Positions 23,696 to 34,739 of a DNA stretch of 64,000 nucleotides are shown here, in pieces (the first letter of the stretch is position 1; each line of letters begins with the position of its first letter). The DNA lies in assembly GCA_036924285.1 (NCBI GenBank), contig JAYKYS010000018.1, positions 1,302,001 through 1,366,000 on the forward strand, given 5' to 3'. A program made the translations under genes and the position numbers. The notes below the pieces were generated by a model, which was given only the letters and a program-made list of their open reading frames with translations, did no database searches and had not been told where the DNA came from. This DNA is from Asterella californica (lineage: Eukaryota; Streptophyta; Marchantiopsida; Marchantiales; Aytoniaceae).

Positions 23696-25216
23696 TGTCG
23701 TGATGTGAATCATTTCACATAGTAAATGATTCACTTCTCTACTAGGAGTTAGTCTCTCTGAGTGAAGTTAAGACGTCAGAGAAGTCGATTCTGGAGGCTG
23801 TGGATATTGGCGGCTACGAGTTACGCTTCTACTCCGACACTTGGGAGTTAGTAGCGGTAGAAGTTAGCTTAATGTTACTCCTAGTCCTTCATGCATATAT
23901 TAACACCGTTGTGTTATACGTTTTAAGTCCTAGTAGGCTCATAGTATGCTAGTTATCTTGTTTAAGCATTTGTGCGCTTGTGCAAGTGACTTCTTACTTG
24001 TCTATGATGTTCAATGTACATAACTTAGAATTACCAAGTTGATAGCGTTTAAGCTCATGGGCTGTACTTACGTGTTGCCCATGCACGCTTTTTAGTTGGT
24101 TTAAGTTTACTTTCAGGGTTGCGTGTCATTTTAAGTAGTTTAAGATTTACATTGGCATTTTAGGAGAGCTAACGTGATAGCCTATGAGTGAAGTTAAGTT
24201 ACCACGTGGATTAGGGTACTAAAGGACAACCAAGTGGAGCTATGAATTCCCATTGGTTTGTTTTTGTCTTTTGTAAAACTCTAAATTTAGAAATAGAGGT
24301 CTAAAGGAGAGTTCGGACATTTGATGAAGACACTGCAAAATCTGAGAGCACAGGAAGATAGAGCTTGTCGTGCCAAGCACTGTCAGTGAAATTCTGGATC
24401 GATTTGGATCAATAAACAAGGAGTTATGTCAATTTGAAGTTCGAGTTGAGTCAGAATTGCATCACTTTTGTTGGATTTTGGGTTTCCAGTGTCAATTGCA
24501 ACAGAATCAAGGAAATCGCTTCAAACCTTCGTGGTTGCGCTCACTCTCAGCGAGGCTACGACTGTCCAAAATGTTTCAAGTCATTTGAGTGAGTGAGTAA
24601 TTCAAGGCGGCCGCTGAAGCAGAGGGGATCTGAAAAGCTCTCAATCTAGAGCAGCAACTTCAAAGAACGAGATCTGGAGAATGGTGTACAATCAGGAGTC
24701 CTAACTTCACAGGGCTGTTCAGCATCCTGTAGACTCCAAACCCTGTAAGAATCTTCGAAAGTGATTGAGCCAAGTTTCTGTTATAGGTCGAAATAGCTGT
24801 CTGAGTATCAGAAATTGTCACAATATCTTTGACCAGAACTTTTCTGTCCATATCTCGGTGCTAGAATTTGATCTCAAGCTGAAACTTCGTGTGTGTGCTC
24901 AGTGGGCCCTCTTTTACATGTAGGAGAATTTTAGAAGTCTGAACCATCATAGTTTTCCTCTCTTTGAGCATTAAAGTTCACCGCCTGATCTTGTTACTAC
25001 CAGTTAGACCTAAACTTTACCTTCTGAGTAAATTAGAGATTCCTACAGACCTGTATGAGTGCTCATAGCGCTCTGTTGTAACCTGAAAAGCCTATCCCTT
25101 GAGTAAACCACCACAACCAGAAGCCCAACGCTTCTCTAAGTAGGCACAACACAACCTTCACAGTTAAATCAGAGCAAGAAGGTTCCGCCCTTCCTAGGAA
25201 AACTCTCACCACAACA
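23696..25216 (+). repeat. 3' LTR of RLG-4
   Basis: A 1521-bp partner of 5813-7333. Its end reads CACAACA, so the terminal CGACA has lost its CG to CA. Differences from the 5' LTR are mostly single substitutions. Confidence 0.9.
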
Positions 25217-25220
25217 TCGC

Positions 25221-26299
25221 TTTCTAGCTGGTTTAAGTTATCTTTCAGCGTTGCGTGTCATTTTAAGTAGTTTAAGATTTACGTTGGCACTTTAGGGGGT
25301 GACGTGGTAGCCTTTGAGTGAAGTTAAGTTACCACGTGGATTAAGGTACTAAAGTACAACCAAGTGGAGCTATGAACTCCCATTAGTCTGTTTTTGTCTT
25401 TTGTAAAACTCTAACTTTAGAAACAGAGGTCTAAAGGAGAGTTCGAGCATTTGGTGAGAACAATGCAAAATCTGAGAGCACAAGAAGATAGAGCTCGTCG
25501 TGTTATTCACTGTCAGTGAAATTTCGGATTGAGTTGAAACTGCATCACTTTTGTTGATTTTGGAGTTTTGAGTGTCAATTCCAGCAGAAAAGAGATAATC
25601 GCTTCAAACCTACGTGGCTGCGTTCACTGTCAGCACGGCTACGACTATCCAAAAAGTTTCATGTCAGTTGAATGATTGAGTAATTCAGGGCGACCGCTGA
25701 AGCAGAGGGGATCTGAAAAGCTCTCAATCTAGAGCAACAACTTCAGAGAACGAGATCTGGAGAACCGTGTACAACCACCAGACCCTACTTCATAGAGGTG
25801 TTCAGCAAGCTATGAACTCCAAGTCCTGTAAGAATCTTTGAAAGTGATCAAGCCAATTTTCTGTTCTAGGTCGAAATAGCCATCTGGGTGCCAGAAATTA
25901 CCGTAATTTCTCTACTCAAGATGTTTCTGTCCATATCTCGGTGCTAGAATTTGATCTCAGGCTGAAACTTCGTGTGTGTGCTCAGTAGGGCCTCTTTTAC
26001 ATGTAAGAGAAATTTAGAAGTCTTAACCATCATAGTTTTTCTCTCTTTGAACGTTAAAGTTCACCGTCTAATCTTATTATTACTAATTAAACTTGAACTT
26101 TGCTTCCTGAACATATTAGAAGTTCCTACCAGCCTGTATGAGTGCCTATAGCGCCCTGTTGTAACCTGAAAAGCCTATCCTTTGAGTAAAACAGTCACTG
26201 CCATAAGCCCAGCGTTTCTCTGAGTAGGAGTATCAGAGTCTTCCGATCACATCACAGCTAGAAGGTTCTGCTCTTCTCAAGAAAACTCTCACCACGGCA
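25221..26299 (+). repeat. RLG-3 solo LTR, right part
   Basis: Resumes the LTR interrupted at 5812 (TTTCTAGCTGG follows the GCACGC of the left part). It runs parallel to the RLG-4 LTR to its end CCACGGCA at 26299. It is followed by CCGT, the counterpart of TCGT at 5617-5620. Confidence 0.8.
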
Positions 26300-27554
26300 C
26301 CGTATGAACAACTCTTTTTGCCAAGCCATCATGATTTCAAGACGTAGTACGGTGATCAATCAGTGCCTGATCACACAAGATCTGAAACTCACCACGAAAC
26401 TCTATACCCTGGTCAGTCAACACTTCGACTGGTGCACCAAAATGACTCAACACTCAATCTAAGAAAGCATAGACTACACCTTCATTTTCTTTGTTCGGTA
26501 GTACTACGAACTCAATCCACTTAGAGAAGTGCTTCACCATCACCAACACATACTAGTTGTGTCATACGGTCAACGATAAAGGTCCAAAAAATCCAAACTC
26601 CAACGGTAATTCAACCCATAGTCGATAAAGGGTGTATTGTGGAGTAGGAGCAATGAATAACGTTCGTACTCGATCAAAAATCACACATTGTGCTACAAAC
26701 TGTTGCACATCGATTTACATACCGCACCACCAATATTGTCCTTGGAGTAAGCTATACGTGCGCTTCACTCCAAAATGTCCCAACTCCTCATGGACATGTC
26801 GAACTAGTTGTGTTCTCTGCGATGAATGTGATACAATACACACTCTATCATCCTCCCACACACGAAAAACATGTTTCTTTTCACACCAAACCTCTTGACT
26901 CGTTGAAGAATACAATCTCGTCCCTTGACACTTATTGTTCCCATCACAACATCAGTACATAGATATTTCGTAACCATGACATCATCATGGATATCTCATT
27001 GATCCATCGAAATATCGTTATTTTTCAGATCTGATGACTCATCATCTACCCCTTGACTCACGAGACCTGTCACATGATCCTCCGTAACCAACATACACAA
27101 CAAGGCCGATGCATGCCAACTTGACACCACCTCCTCATCTGTCTCCTCAAGTCAACGTGCTCATATATCATCCTTCTAACTCGTACATGGATTTCTACTC
27201 AAACCATCTACATCTTCGTTCGCTATCTCAAGTCTATGAACTACCTAGAAGTCGTATTCTTGCAAAATAAGAGCCTACCGTACAAGCTTCTTCTAAGCTT
27301 GTCGGACTGCATTAACCACTTGAGCGGCTGGTGATCAATAATGAGAGTGAAGAGGTTTTCAAACAGATAACACCAAAAGTGTGTCACATCCCACACTACA
27401 TCAAACACTCTCTCTCATAAGAACTATACTTCGACTCCGCTGAATTGTTGTAGCTACTCACATACGCCACGACGAACTCTCTTTCATTATCATTCTTTTG
27501 TGACAGCACCACTCAAGTTCTAACATACTCCAATCAGTGTGTAGTTGGAACGGA
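26300..27554 (-). pseudogene. RLG-2 RNase H and integrase N-terminal part (right half of split element)
   Basis: On the minus strand from 27540, RNase H residues of a common plant Ty3/gypsy group appear (EFVVAYVSSYN, SSYERE, then DHQPLKWLMQSDKL). A spacer follows (VVSSWHASALLCML), then the integrase finger (LVRHVHEELGHFGVKRTYSLL) at 26715-26830 and degenerate core residues including VLTDQGIEFRGEFQ. It ends at 26300 in frame with 5620. Many stops are present. The element is cut at its other side by the copia LTR at 27555. Confidence 0.78.
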
Positions 27555-27785
27555 TGTTGTAGAAAGATCGATACTTCGAGGACACTCCAAGAAGAGAGAG
27601 CGAGTAGACAAGGAAAGTAAAATAGGAATGAGATGAGAGAGGCTTTGCCTCTCCATGTATATATAGTGTGGGTGAGTACAAGGAAAATCCTAATGGTGGA
27701 TTAGCCCTCTAACTAACTATAACTATCATAACCACTCCAGCTAATGTTAGCCGTCGATCTACTAGAGCTTGGGACTATATCAACA
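27555..27785 (-). repeat. 3' LTR of copia element RLC-1
   Basis: In minus orientation it starts TGTTGATATAGTCCC at 27785 and ends CTACAACA at 27555, giving a TGTTG/CAACA inverted repeat and a 231-bp LTR. It contains a TATATATA promoter-like motif near 27657-27664. The purine tract GAAGGGGAG abuts its start. Confidence 0.8.
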
Positions 27786-27789
27786 CTCC

Positions 27790-28460
27790 CCTTCAAGCTC
27801 ATCTCTACATCTTGTACTCCTAGACAATGTCTGAAAGCATCAAACTTATCTCTAGACAATGCCTTAGTGAAGATATCGGTAACCTGATCTCCCGTGCTCA
27901 CATAACTAAACTCAATCTCTCCTGCAAGGACCTTCTCTCTAATAAAGTGATAGTGCACCTCAATGTGCTTCGTCCTAGCATGGAAAATAGGATTACTAGT
28001 GCTAATGTTGTATGTATATACAACAACAGGATCTGTACACTCCACACCAGTATCAGAGAGCAGACATCGAAGCCAAATTGATTCGCATGTTGCGTTCGTT
28101 GCTCCTCGATACTCTACTTCTGTGGATGACAAAGCAACTGTGGGTTGCTTCTAAGAAGCCCAGCTTATAGCAGCACTTCCAAGTCCAAAAACGTAACCTG
28201 ACGTGGATCTCCTATCGGCACTTTCTGCTCAATCAGCATCTGCGTAGCCATGTAACAACAATAGTCCACCGTATCGATAGTGAAGTCCGTACTGCATCGA
28301 GAACTTCACGTAGCGGAGGATCCGCTTGACAGCCTCAAAATGTGATCTTCGTGATGACAATCAAACCGACGGCATAGCTCAAGTCTGATCTGGTGATGGT
28401 CATGTAGATAAGACTCCCAACCATCTGTCTATATATGCGTGGATCATAAAGTAGCTAACC
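27790..28460 (-). pseudogene. RLC-1 RNase H
   Basis: Copia RNase H motifs are RIYRQMVGSLIYMTITRSDLS (about 28440), then SSTEVEYRGA (normally SSTEAEY), HARTKHIEVHYHFIREKV and TDIFTKALSRDKF at 28132-27790. Frameshifts lie between 28350 and 28132. It would degrade the RNA strand during reverse transcription. Confidence 0.85.
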
Positions 28461-28484
28461 ATCCTCTGCTCCTAGCTTTACCCT

Positions 28485-29440
28485 TTATTCTAATGGCGTA
28501 GCAATGGGTTTGCAGTCAAGCATACCAAATCTCTCAAGCATACTGAGAACATATTGTCGCTGTACAAGCCAAACATCCTTCTCATCTCTAATGAACTCCA
28601 CAGCAAGGAAGTACTTGAGTTCTCCTAAGTCCATCATCTCAAACTCGGATTTCAAGTGATCCTTGATCTGGGAAATAAGCTCCTCATAGTTATCCGTAAT
28701 GATCAAGTCATCAACATAGATGATGATCACAACAATCCGGTCTTGTATTCGCAATGAATACAAGGTAGAGTCTGAACTACAAAAGTGGAAACCAAGAGAC
28801 TGCAAGTAAGAGTTGATCTTTGCATATCATGCTCTTGGTGTATGTTTCAGACCATAGAGGGCCTTCCGTAACTTACACACACAAGAAGGAAACTTCGGAT
28901 CCTCATAACTTGGAGGTTGCTGCATGTAGATCTCCTCCTCAAGATCATCGTTGAGGAAAGCGTTCTTGAAGTCCATCTGATGCATCTTCCAACCTTTCTG
29001 AGTTGCAACTGCAACTGCTGTTCGAATAGTCACCATCTTCGCAATAAGAGCAAAGGTCTCCTCAAAATCAACTCCATGTTGTTGTGCGTAGCCCTTAGCT
29101 ACCAATCTGACCTTGTATCGACACACGGTATCATCTGAGTTGCGCTTGACCTTGAAGACCCACCTGCAACCAATCGCTTTCTTACCCTGAGGTAAGTCTA
29201 CCAACTCCCAAGTCTGTCGGTGATGAAGCGCAACAAGTTCAACTTCCATAGCACTTATCCATTGGACCTTGTGCATCACCTCCTCAAGCGAACTCGATTC
29301 TTGTTCTTAAAGAATATTGGTCATATATGCATGGTGCGCAGCAAGAAAACCTTCATGCATATACTTACTCACTGGATGTTTTGCCCGTTCAGATCTGCGA
29401 GAGATAATCGGTGCACTAGTCACCTCCCCTTACAACTGAT
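28485..29440 (-). pseudogene. RLC-1 reverse transcriptase
   Basis: Holds the copia reverse transcriptase in one frame: WISAMEVELVALHHRQTWELV, then GCRWVFKVKRN, RLVAKGYAQQHGVDFEETF, KMHQMDFKNAFLND and CKLRKALYGLKHTPRA (29279-28827). It is followed by the catalytic IYVDDLIITDN and LGELKYFLAVEF (28805-28485). A stop near 28825 and changes such as FALIAKM show decay. Confidence 0.88.
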
Positions 29441-29609
29441 CTGACGTAGACGTCAAGATCTGGAACAAAGTATTCAGTGGATGTGGAAGATCCACATATC
29501 TGGATGAGTCAAACCTACGCAGCAATAGCACGCTGTCGTGTCATGGACCGGTTCCTATATGAAATTCAGACTTCGATGCTTGTCACTCCAAAGACACTCA
29601 TGAGAAAGA

Positions 29610-29945
29610 CAAGCTAGGTCTTAGCTTACAGGTTTTTGGCATCATTTCGGATCTCCATTTTCATCCCATAGATGGATAGAGGTCCTTGTCAGCTTTCCAT
29701 AGGCACTTTGTCTACTTCGTTTGGACGCCTAGTGGAGAAGTTACAAGACTCGAAAGATGGAGAAAACAAGCTAGGACCCAGCTTACGAGCTTTTGGCGCA
29801 ACTTCGAATCTTCACTTTCATCGCATAGATGGGTAGAGCTCGTTGTCAGCTTTCCATGGGCATCTTGTTTACTCCGTTTGGACATCTAGTGAAGAAGCTA
29901 TGCGATTCGAAAGAAGGTAAAATCAAGCTAGACCCTAGTTTACTT
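29610..29945 (+). repeat. 157-bp tandem repeat within RLG-6 LTR
   Basis: Units beginning AAGCTAGG.CY.AGCTTA recur at about 29610 and 29767, and a shorter third near 29926. The same array with the same period occurs in the RLG-7 LTR at 34816, 34973 and 35130. Confidence 0.8.
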
Positions 29946-30256
29946 GCTGATTGGGTATTTGAGGCTTCAGGCGTTATATCAAAGATGCAAGGGGCCTGCT
30001 TCATTATTATTGAGAGAACTTCGTACGTACAGAGACTGTTACAAGGGGGCAGCTTAGGGGCTAGCTTGCACCTGCGACCTGTCAACGAACGGTTTGGGAG
30101 ATTTAAGAGTCCAATGCAAGCGCGCAAGGCGTCGTTGGGTTCAGATCTGTGCAGGCTACGCATTGGTTCAAACGGTTTGGGAAGAGACGGATCGGGGGTT
30201 GTGTTCTGAGAGAAATTGAGAAGCAGGAAGCAGATTTGAGATTTTCAGTTACCTAT

Positions 30257-30624
30257 GAAGGAGAGTTGGACCGTTTAGGTCGTTCCGGAGTCCAAACTTG
30301 ATGTCCTTGGATCCATCAAGATCAGAACAACGAGTTCTTCAAGAAATTGAAGACGATACGAAGTTTCATCAGGCGGTTTGGGAGTTTTGAGTGAAATTGG
30401 CTCGCAAGGAAGCGCTTACATCAGATTTACGTTCACCTGTGAAGGAGAGTTGGACCGTTTAGGTCGTTCCGGAGTCCAAACTTGATGTCCTTGGATCCAT
30501 CAAGATCAGAACAACGAGTTCTTCAAGAAATTGAAGACGATACGAAGTTTCATCAGGCGGTTTGGGAGTTTTGAGTGAAATTGGCTCGCAAGGAAGCGCT
30601 TACATCAGATTTACGTTCACCTGC
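30257..30624 (+). repeat. 184-bp perfect tandem duplication in RLG-6 LTR
   Basis: 30257-30440 and 30441-30624 appear identical by eye (GAAGGAGAGTTGGACCG to ACGTTCACCTG). The RLG-7 LTR has a single copy (from about 35461), so the duplication is specific to this LTR and recent. Confidence 0.85.
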
Positions 30625-31357
30625 GACCTGAGATTAGATTGTTCTTCGCGATCGGTGAGCCAAGCTCTTCGTTCTTGGTGCCTACGCGATCAGGGAGTCT
30701 TCATCTACGCATAGGAGAAGACTATATGTGAATTGGATTGTTGGTTTGGTGTGGTGAGCAAATTTGAGCCGCAAGGAGCTGATTTACGTCAGTTTTTTGC
30801 AACCTGCGATCAAATTTCTTGTGTGGTTTTGCAAAGGAACTCCAAACGGCTTGTTTGGAGTCTCGTTGGGTTCAAGGTAGCTAGATCTACTTGCTAGAGA
30901 AGACGGATATCAGTTTGGACGATCTGTTTGTGCGATGTGTGCGGTTTTAAGCCATAGGGAGGAGTTTTTGGAGGTCCGGTCACATGCGATCAAAAATCGG
31001 CGATATCTCGGCTATCAGGAGTCGGATCTGAAGGTTTCTTGGGTTAACGGAGTCAGCGGAGGAGACCCTATCGACATCTGAAGTCCGTTCGGCGAAAGGA
31101 GGAAGTCCACATATAGATCTTTTTTGGTTTCTTCGCTACGGGTTTTGCTCTTTTGAGTTCATTAGAGTTCTGGTTGGCTATATACAGCTTGTGATAGTTA
31201 GCTTTAGCTAAGAACTTGTACATGGATGTGGTTTGGACTTGGGTTTGGATCGCGTGATACTGCTGTGGCTCTGCTTGTTAGCAAAGGGAAGTTTCTCTTG
31301 TTTTGAGCTACGCTTCGGTGTTTTTGGATCAGGGTTGAGAATCAGGGGTTGTTTTAA

Positions 31358-32290
31358 GGTGCAGGTGCAAACCAGGACTGTAGCTCATCAAAAACAACAT
31401 CTTTATTGATATAGAACTGCTTGGACGAATGATTATAACATCTATATTCTTTTGTATCGGAAGCATAGCCAAGGAAGATACATCTATCTGCTTTCGGATC
31501 TAATTTCTTACGTCTTTCATCAGGTATGTGCACATAACAGATACATTCGAAAACTTTAAAGAAAGAGTAATCAGGCTTATTGTCTGTGAAGACTTCCATC
31601 GGTGTCTTGTTGTGGATTGCCGCTGTAGACGTCCGGTTCATCTGATACATCGCACATGAAACAGCTTCTGCCCAGTAAGGTCTAGGCATGGTCTTCTCGT
31701 TCAACATCGCATGAGCAGCTTCTGCTATGTGTCAATTCTTGCGCTCCGCAACCTCGTTCTACTACGGACTATAACTGCAGGTCTTTTGACGTCGAATGCC
31801 ATGCTCACGCAGATATGCATCGAACTCTCTAGAAAGGAACTCGCCTCCTCCATCAGATCTCAAACAGAGGATAGATGCTCCAGACTGTTTCTCCACCAAT
31901 TTGCGGAAAGTCTGAAATGCTGACAGTACTTCGGCAGAGGACTTGTTTCTCAACAAATAGATCCAAGTATAACGCGAATGATCATCAAGAATGACACGAA
32001 GTACTAGAAATCGGTCATACTTGGCTGAGAAGCAGTCCATACATCAGTGTGAACAAACTCCAGAAGCTTGTTCGCTCTACTACTTGATCCCTTAAAGGAT
32101 TGTCTAACTTGCTTGCCGAACTGACATGTTGCACAGACTCCAGTGGGCTCACTGGATTCGAATTTGGGCAGACTTGTAACCAGGTCAGAACTCGGAAGGC
32201 TTTTCAGCCTTTGAAAGTTCATGTGCTCAATTCGCTTGTGCTAGATGTCAATGTCAGACACTACTGTACCACTCTGTCCATACATGACAG
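31358..32290 (-). pseudogene. RLC-1 integrase
   Basis: From 32222 leftward come the second half of the zinc finger (CATCQFGKQVRQSF) and HTDVW. In a shifted frame follow DDHSRYTWIYLL and RSDGGGEFLSREFDAYL with HGIRRQ (32040-31762), then PYWAEAVSCAMYQMNRT, KTPMEVFTDNKPD and CIFLGYASDTKEYRCYN (31707-31358). The motif order is diagnostic for copia integrase. Two frame changes and a stop make it inactive. Confidence 0.88.
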
Positions 32291-32479
32291 CCTGTAACTT
32301 AGCTTGACGTGAAGTCTGAGGTGGAGATTTCTATGTTTGAACTTGGAAGAAGAGATCAACAATCATGAACGAGGATGAAGATGGATATGGTTGTTCGGGA
32401 TGTTGCGGACCTAGGATGATGGATATGTAGAAGGTTGGGATCATGGGAGGATGGTAGGATGGGACGAGCCATGACTACG

Positions 32480-34050
32480 GACGGGATGAACGGATCAGAG
32501 GGGATACCAGGGGTGCAGTTGGATGCAGCAACTGCACGTTTGTTTCAAGCCTTTACTTTGTTTTTGCGACAAGATAAGAGAATCAACAAAAGGAGGTTTT
32601 GAGGACGAAGGTGCTTTGGAAGATGATCGACAAGCTCGATCTATTTGATGGAGGAGACATCTCAAAGTACTTGAGATGTTACAAGACAGAGATGGATTTG
32701 AATCAGGTATCGGAGAAGGAGATGATCGATACATTCGAACTCGCTGCGGTGCTTGAGATAAGAGAGCATGTGAAAGGTCTAGCAAAGCGTTCTGAGAGGG
32801 ACTGGGATACATTTTCACATGCACTGATGGAGGAATATTTCTTAGGAAACTTACATCGAGTAACCAAGAAATCAATATCGGAATGGGTCAATCGACCTAG
32901 CAAGGGTTTACAACCTACAAAGCTGTTAAAGGAGTTCGAGAAATAATTCTCTCAACTATCTCGGATGGACCAGCTAACCTTGGAGACCTAGAAGACAGAG
33001 TTGTTTCTTCAAGCTGCTGATGAACCATGGCAAGAGCGGTTGGAGCTACTTCTGGAGGATGGGGAGGACGAAGACGGATTGACAAGGAATTGGGAGGTTG
33101 CATGAAGCGATTGAGCTTCTTGTCTGGAGACATACAAGAGAAAGGGTTACAAGGTCGACACTTGTATCGCTGAGTACCACACCAGTTCAGATAGTATTTG
33201 AGATTCAACCTCCAGTTGTGGTTGTAGAGGAAAAAGATCCAACCATCGAGGACCTACAACAAACGATGCAAGATCTACAAGCTCATGTTACTAGGTTGGA
33301 GGATAAAGGATTGTTGACCAGGACGGTGCTTGTACCCAAACCAGCTTGGGTACATCAATGTATGTGATGTGATGGTACTGACCATCAACGGGACGATTGC
33401 ATCGACTTTGCAGAGTCTTTGCAACGTGAGGTTATTTCTTGGGAGGATGAAAAGGTTGCATTCAGAAGTTTGTGTACTCTCCTTCAAGCTAACGTTGGTA
33501 AAGGAGGGATGAAGAAGTTTGTGGATGATTATCTTGCGGCACATGCAGTTGTAGCTATCGAAGCTACAAGTTATGGTGCTAGGGTGGAGGAGATTGAGCA
33601 TGATCTCCATATGGATGATTTGGGTGAGCACATGGATCCAAGCGAGCTCAAGTTAGATATTGCATCCATGATGCAGAGCGAGAAGAAGGGACATGAAGAG
33701 ATTTTTTCAGAAAAGCAAGCTGGGATAATAAGGTTCAACAGGAAACTATTCTCCCTGAACATGCAATGGAGGACGATCTTTCACAACCGGAGGAGATGGT
33801 TGGGAGGCGGACAATGGACATGGTTGATCTGGTTGCAGATATACAACAACCAAATATAGATACAGTGATGGATGTGAAAGGAGGTTGGGAGGAACGCATT
33901 CGAGATGCGAAGGTTAGATTCATTTCACGGGAGATCTTGGGTGCAGCTACAAGAGAAGTCCATGATGTCATCATTGGCATCATCAAGGACAGACATGCTG
34001 AGGATGAAAGAGAGTGGACAGACACTCTCGAGTCTATTAGTATAGGATGA
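32480..34050 (+). pseudogene. RLG-7 gag remnant
   Basis: A diverged gag of the same family as RLG-1 and RLG-9. It contains QLDAATARLFQAFTLFLRQ (32518 on), FDGGDISKYLRCYKTEMDL, LHRVTKKSISEWV, LTLET-stop-KTELFLQAADE and a knuckle CM-stop-CDGTDHQRDDC near 33357-33400. Its tail has the pre-protease segment (RIRDAKVRFISREILGAATREVHDVIIGI, 33895-33990). At least five stops or frameshifts occur. Protease and pol are missing: only about 690 bp separate the gag tail from the 3' LTR. Confidence 0.8.
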
Positions 34051-34721
34051 TGAGTAAGGATGACTTACAAGGAAGAAGCCATTGCTGATGGTGATTATGC
34101 TTGAGAGGTTGTGAAAGTTTACATGTGATTAGGGTCGGGAGGATGAGGCTTGGGAGATTGTAAAGGTTTTCAGAAGAAGAGATCAAGGAGGATGATGGTT
34201 GAGGAGAATACCATTGTACGGTGAGATAATGATGGTTGCAGTTGAGGATTTTGGTTGCAGCAGTGTGGTTCTTTTTTTCAAAAAACAAAAAAGAAGAGTT
34301 GGATACATACGATGACATGTACAGAATTGAGGTTGAGAGTTACCGTCAAGATATATGATGATGATTGGGATGACGGGGATGTCTACTACGACACTTAGGT
34401 CATAAACCTCGACGGTGAGGTTCTACAAGACGGATGGAAGACGTTTCTATGATATGATGATTTATTGCTTCTATGTCTTCGAACTCATATTGAAAGATGT
34501 GGATATTTAGAGGAGGTGATTGGATCAGAGATTGAAGAAGAGATGCGATGAGCATGGATCTAGAAGGGATCATGGCCGAGTTGCAACTTCAAGATGGCGA
34601 TCAGGTTGCAGACTTGAGGTTGAGGTTAACTGAGATGAGAGGGAAAATGACAAGATGAGAACGAGTGTGCGTGCCGGTCCACTCCTTGGTTGGTATCTCT
34701 GGTGCATACCGGAGGGTGCAT

Positions 34722-34739
34722 AGGTTTAGAGGGGGTGGA
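34722..34739 (+). promoter_or_regulatory. Polypurine tract of RLG-7
   Basis: GGTTTAGAGGGGGTGGA precedes the LTR start at 34740 and matches the family tract with one change. Confidence 0.75.

Larger units (their letters stand above)
5813..25216 (+). mobile_element. RLG-4, plus-strand Ty3/gypsy element, split by RLG-5
   Basis: An LTR retrotransposon with LTRs of equal length (1521 bp) at 5813-7333 and 23696-25216. It was inserted into the RLG-3 LTR. The flanks are ACGC (5809-5812) and TCGC (25217-25220), a 4-bp duplication with one change. Its order is LTR, primer site, gag, protease, then reverse transcriptase/RNase H/integrase, polypurine tract, LTR. RLG-5 interrupts it at 9624-20006, inside the protease region. 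It is inactivated by many stops, a 170-bp inversion in gag, and deletions in RNase H and integrase. The LTR pair differs by roughly 3-4% by eye. Confidence 0.9.
29534..31357 (+). repeat. RLG-6 solo-LTR-like insertion in RLC-1
   Basis: Begins TGTCGTGTCATGGACCGG after ACGC and is similar throughout to the RLG-7 LTR (34740-36235). It separates integrase from reverse transcriptase of the copia element. No internal domain accompanies it. Similarity stops near 31357, but no clean terminal CGACA or matching duplication was found, so its right end may be truncated. Confidence 0.65.
27786..32300 (-). mobile_element. RLC-1, decayed minus-strand Ty1/copia element
   Basis: From right to left the order is integrase (32222-31354), an LTR-like insert (29534-31357), reverse transcriptase (29530-28485), RNase H (28440-27790) and the 3' LTR. 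Integrase before reverse transcriptase is the defining copia order. Gag, protease and the 5' LTR are not found; the element is cut off at about 32300, next to unrelated plus-strand gag. Confidence 0.85.

Noticed and set aside
24370..24588. Open frame, with a near-identical one at 6487-6705
   Set aside because: Both are the same position in the two LTRs of RLG-4; duplication comes from the LTR, not coding constraint.
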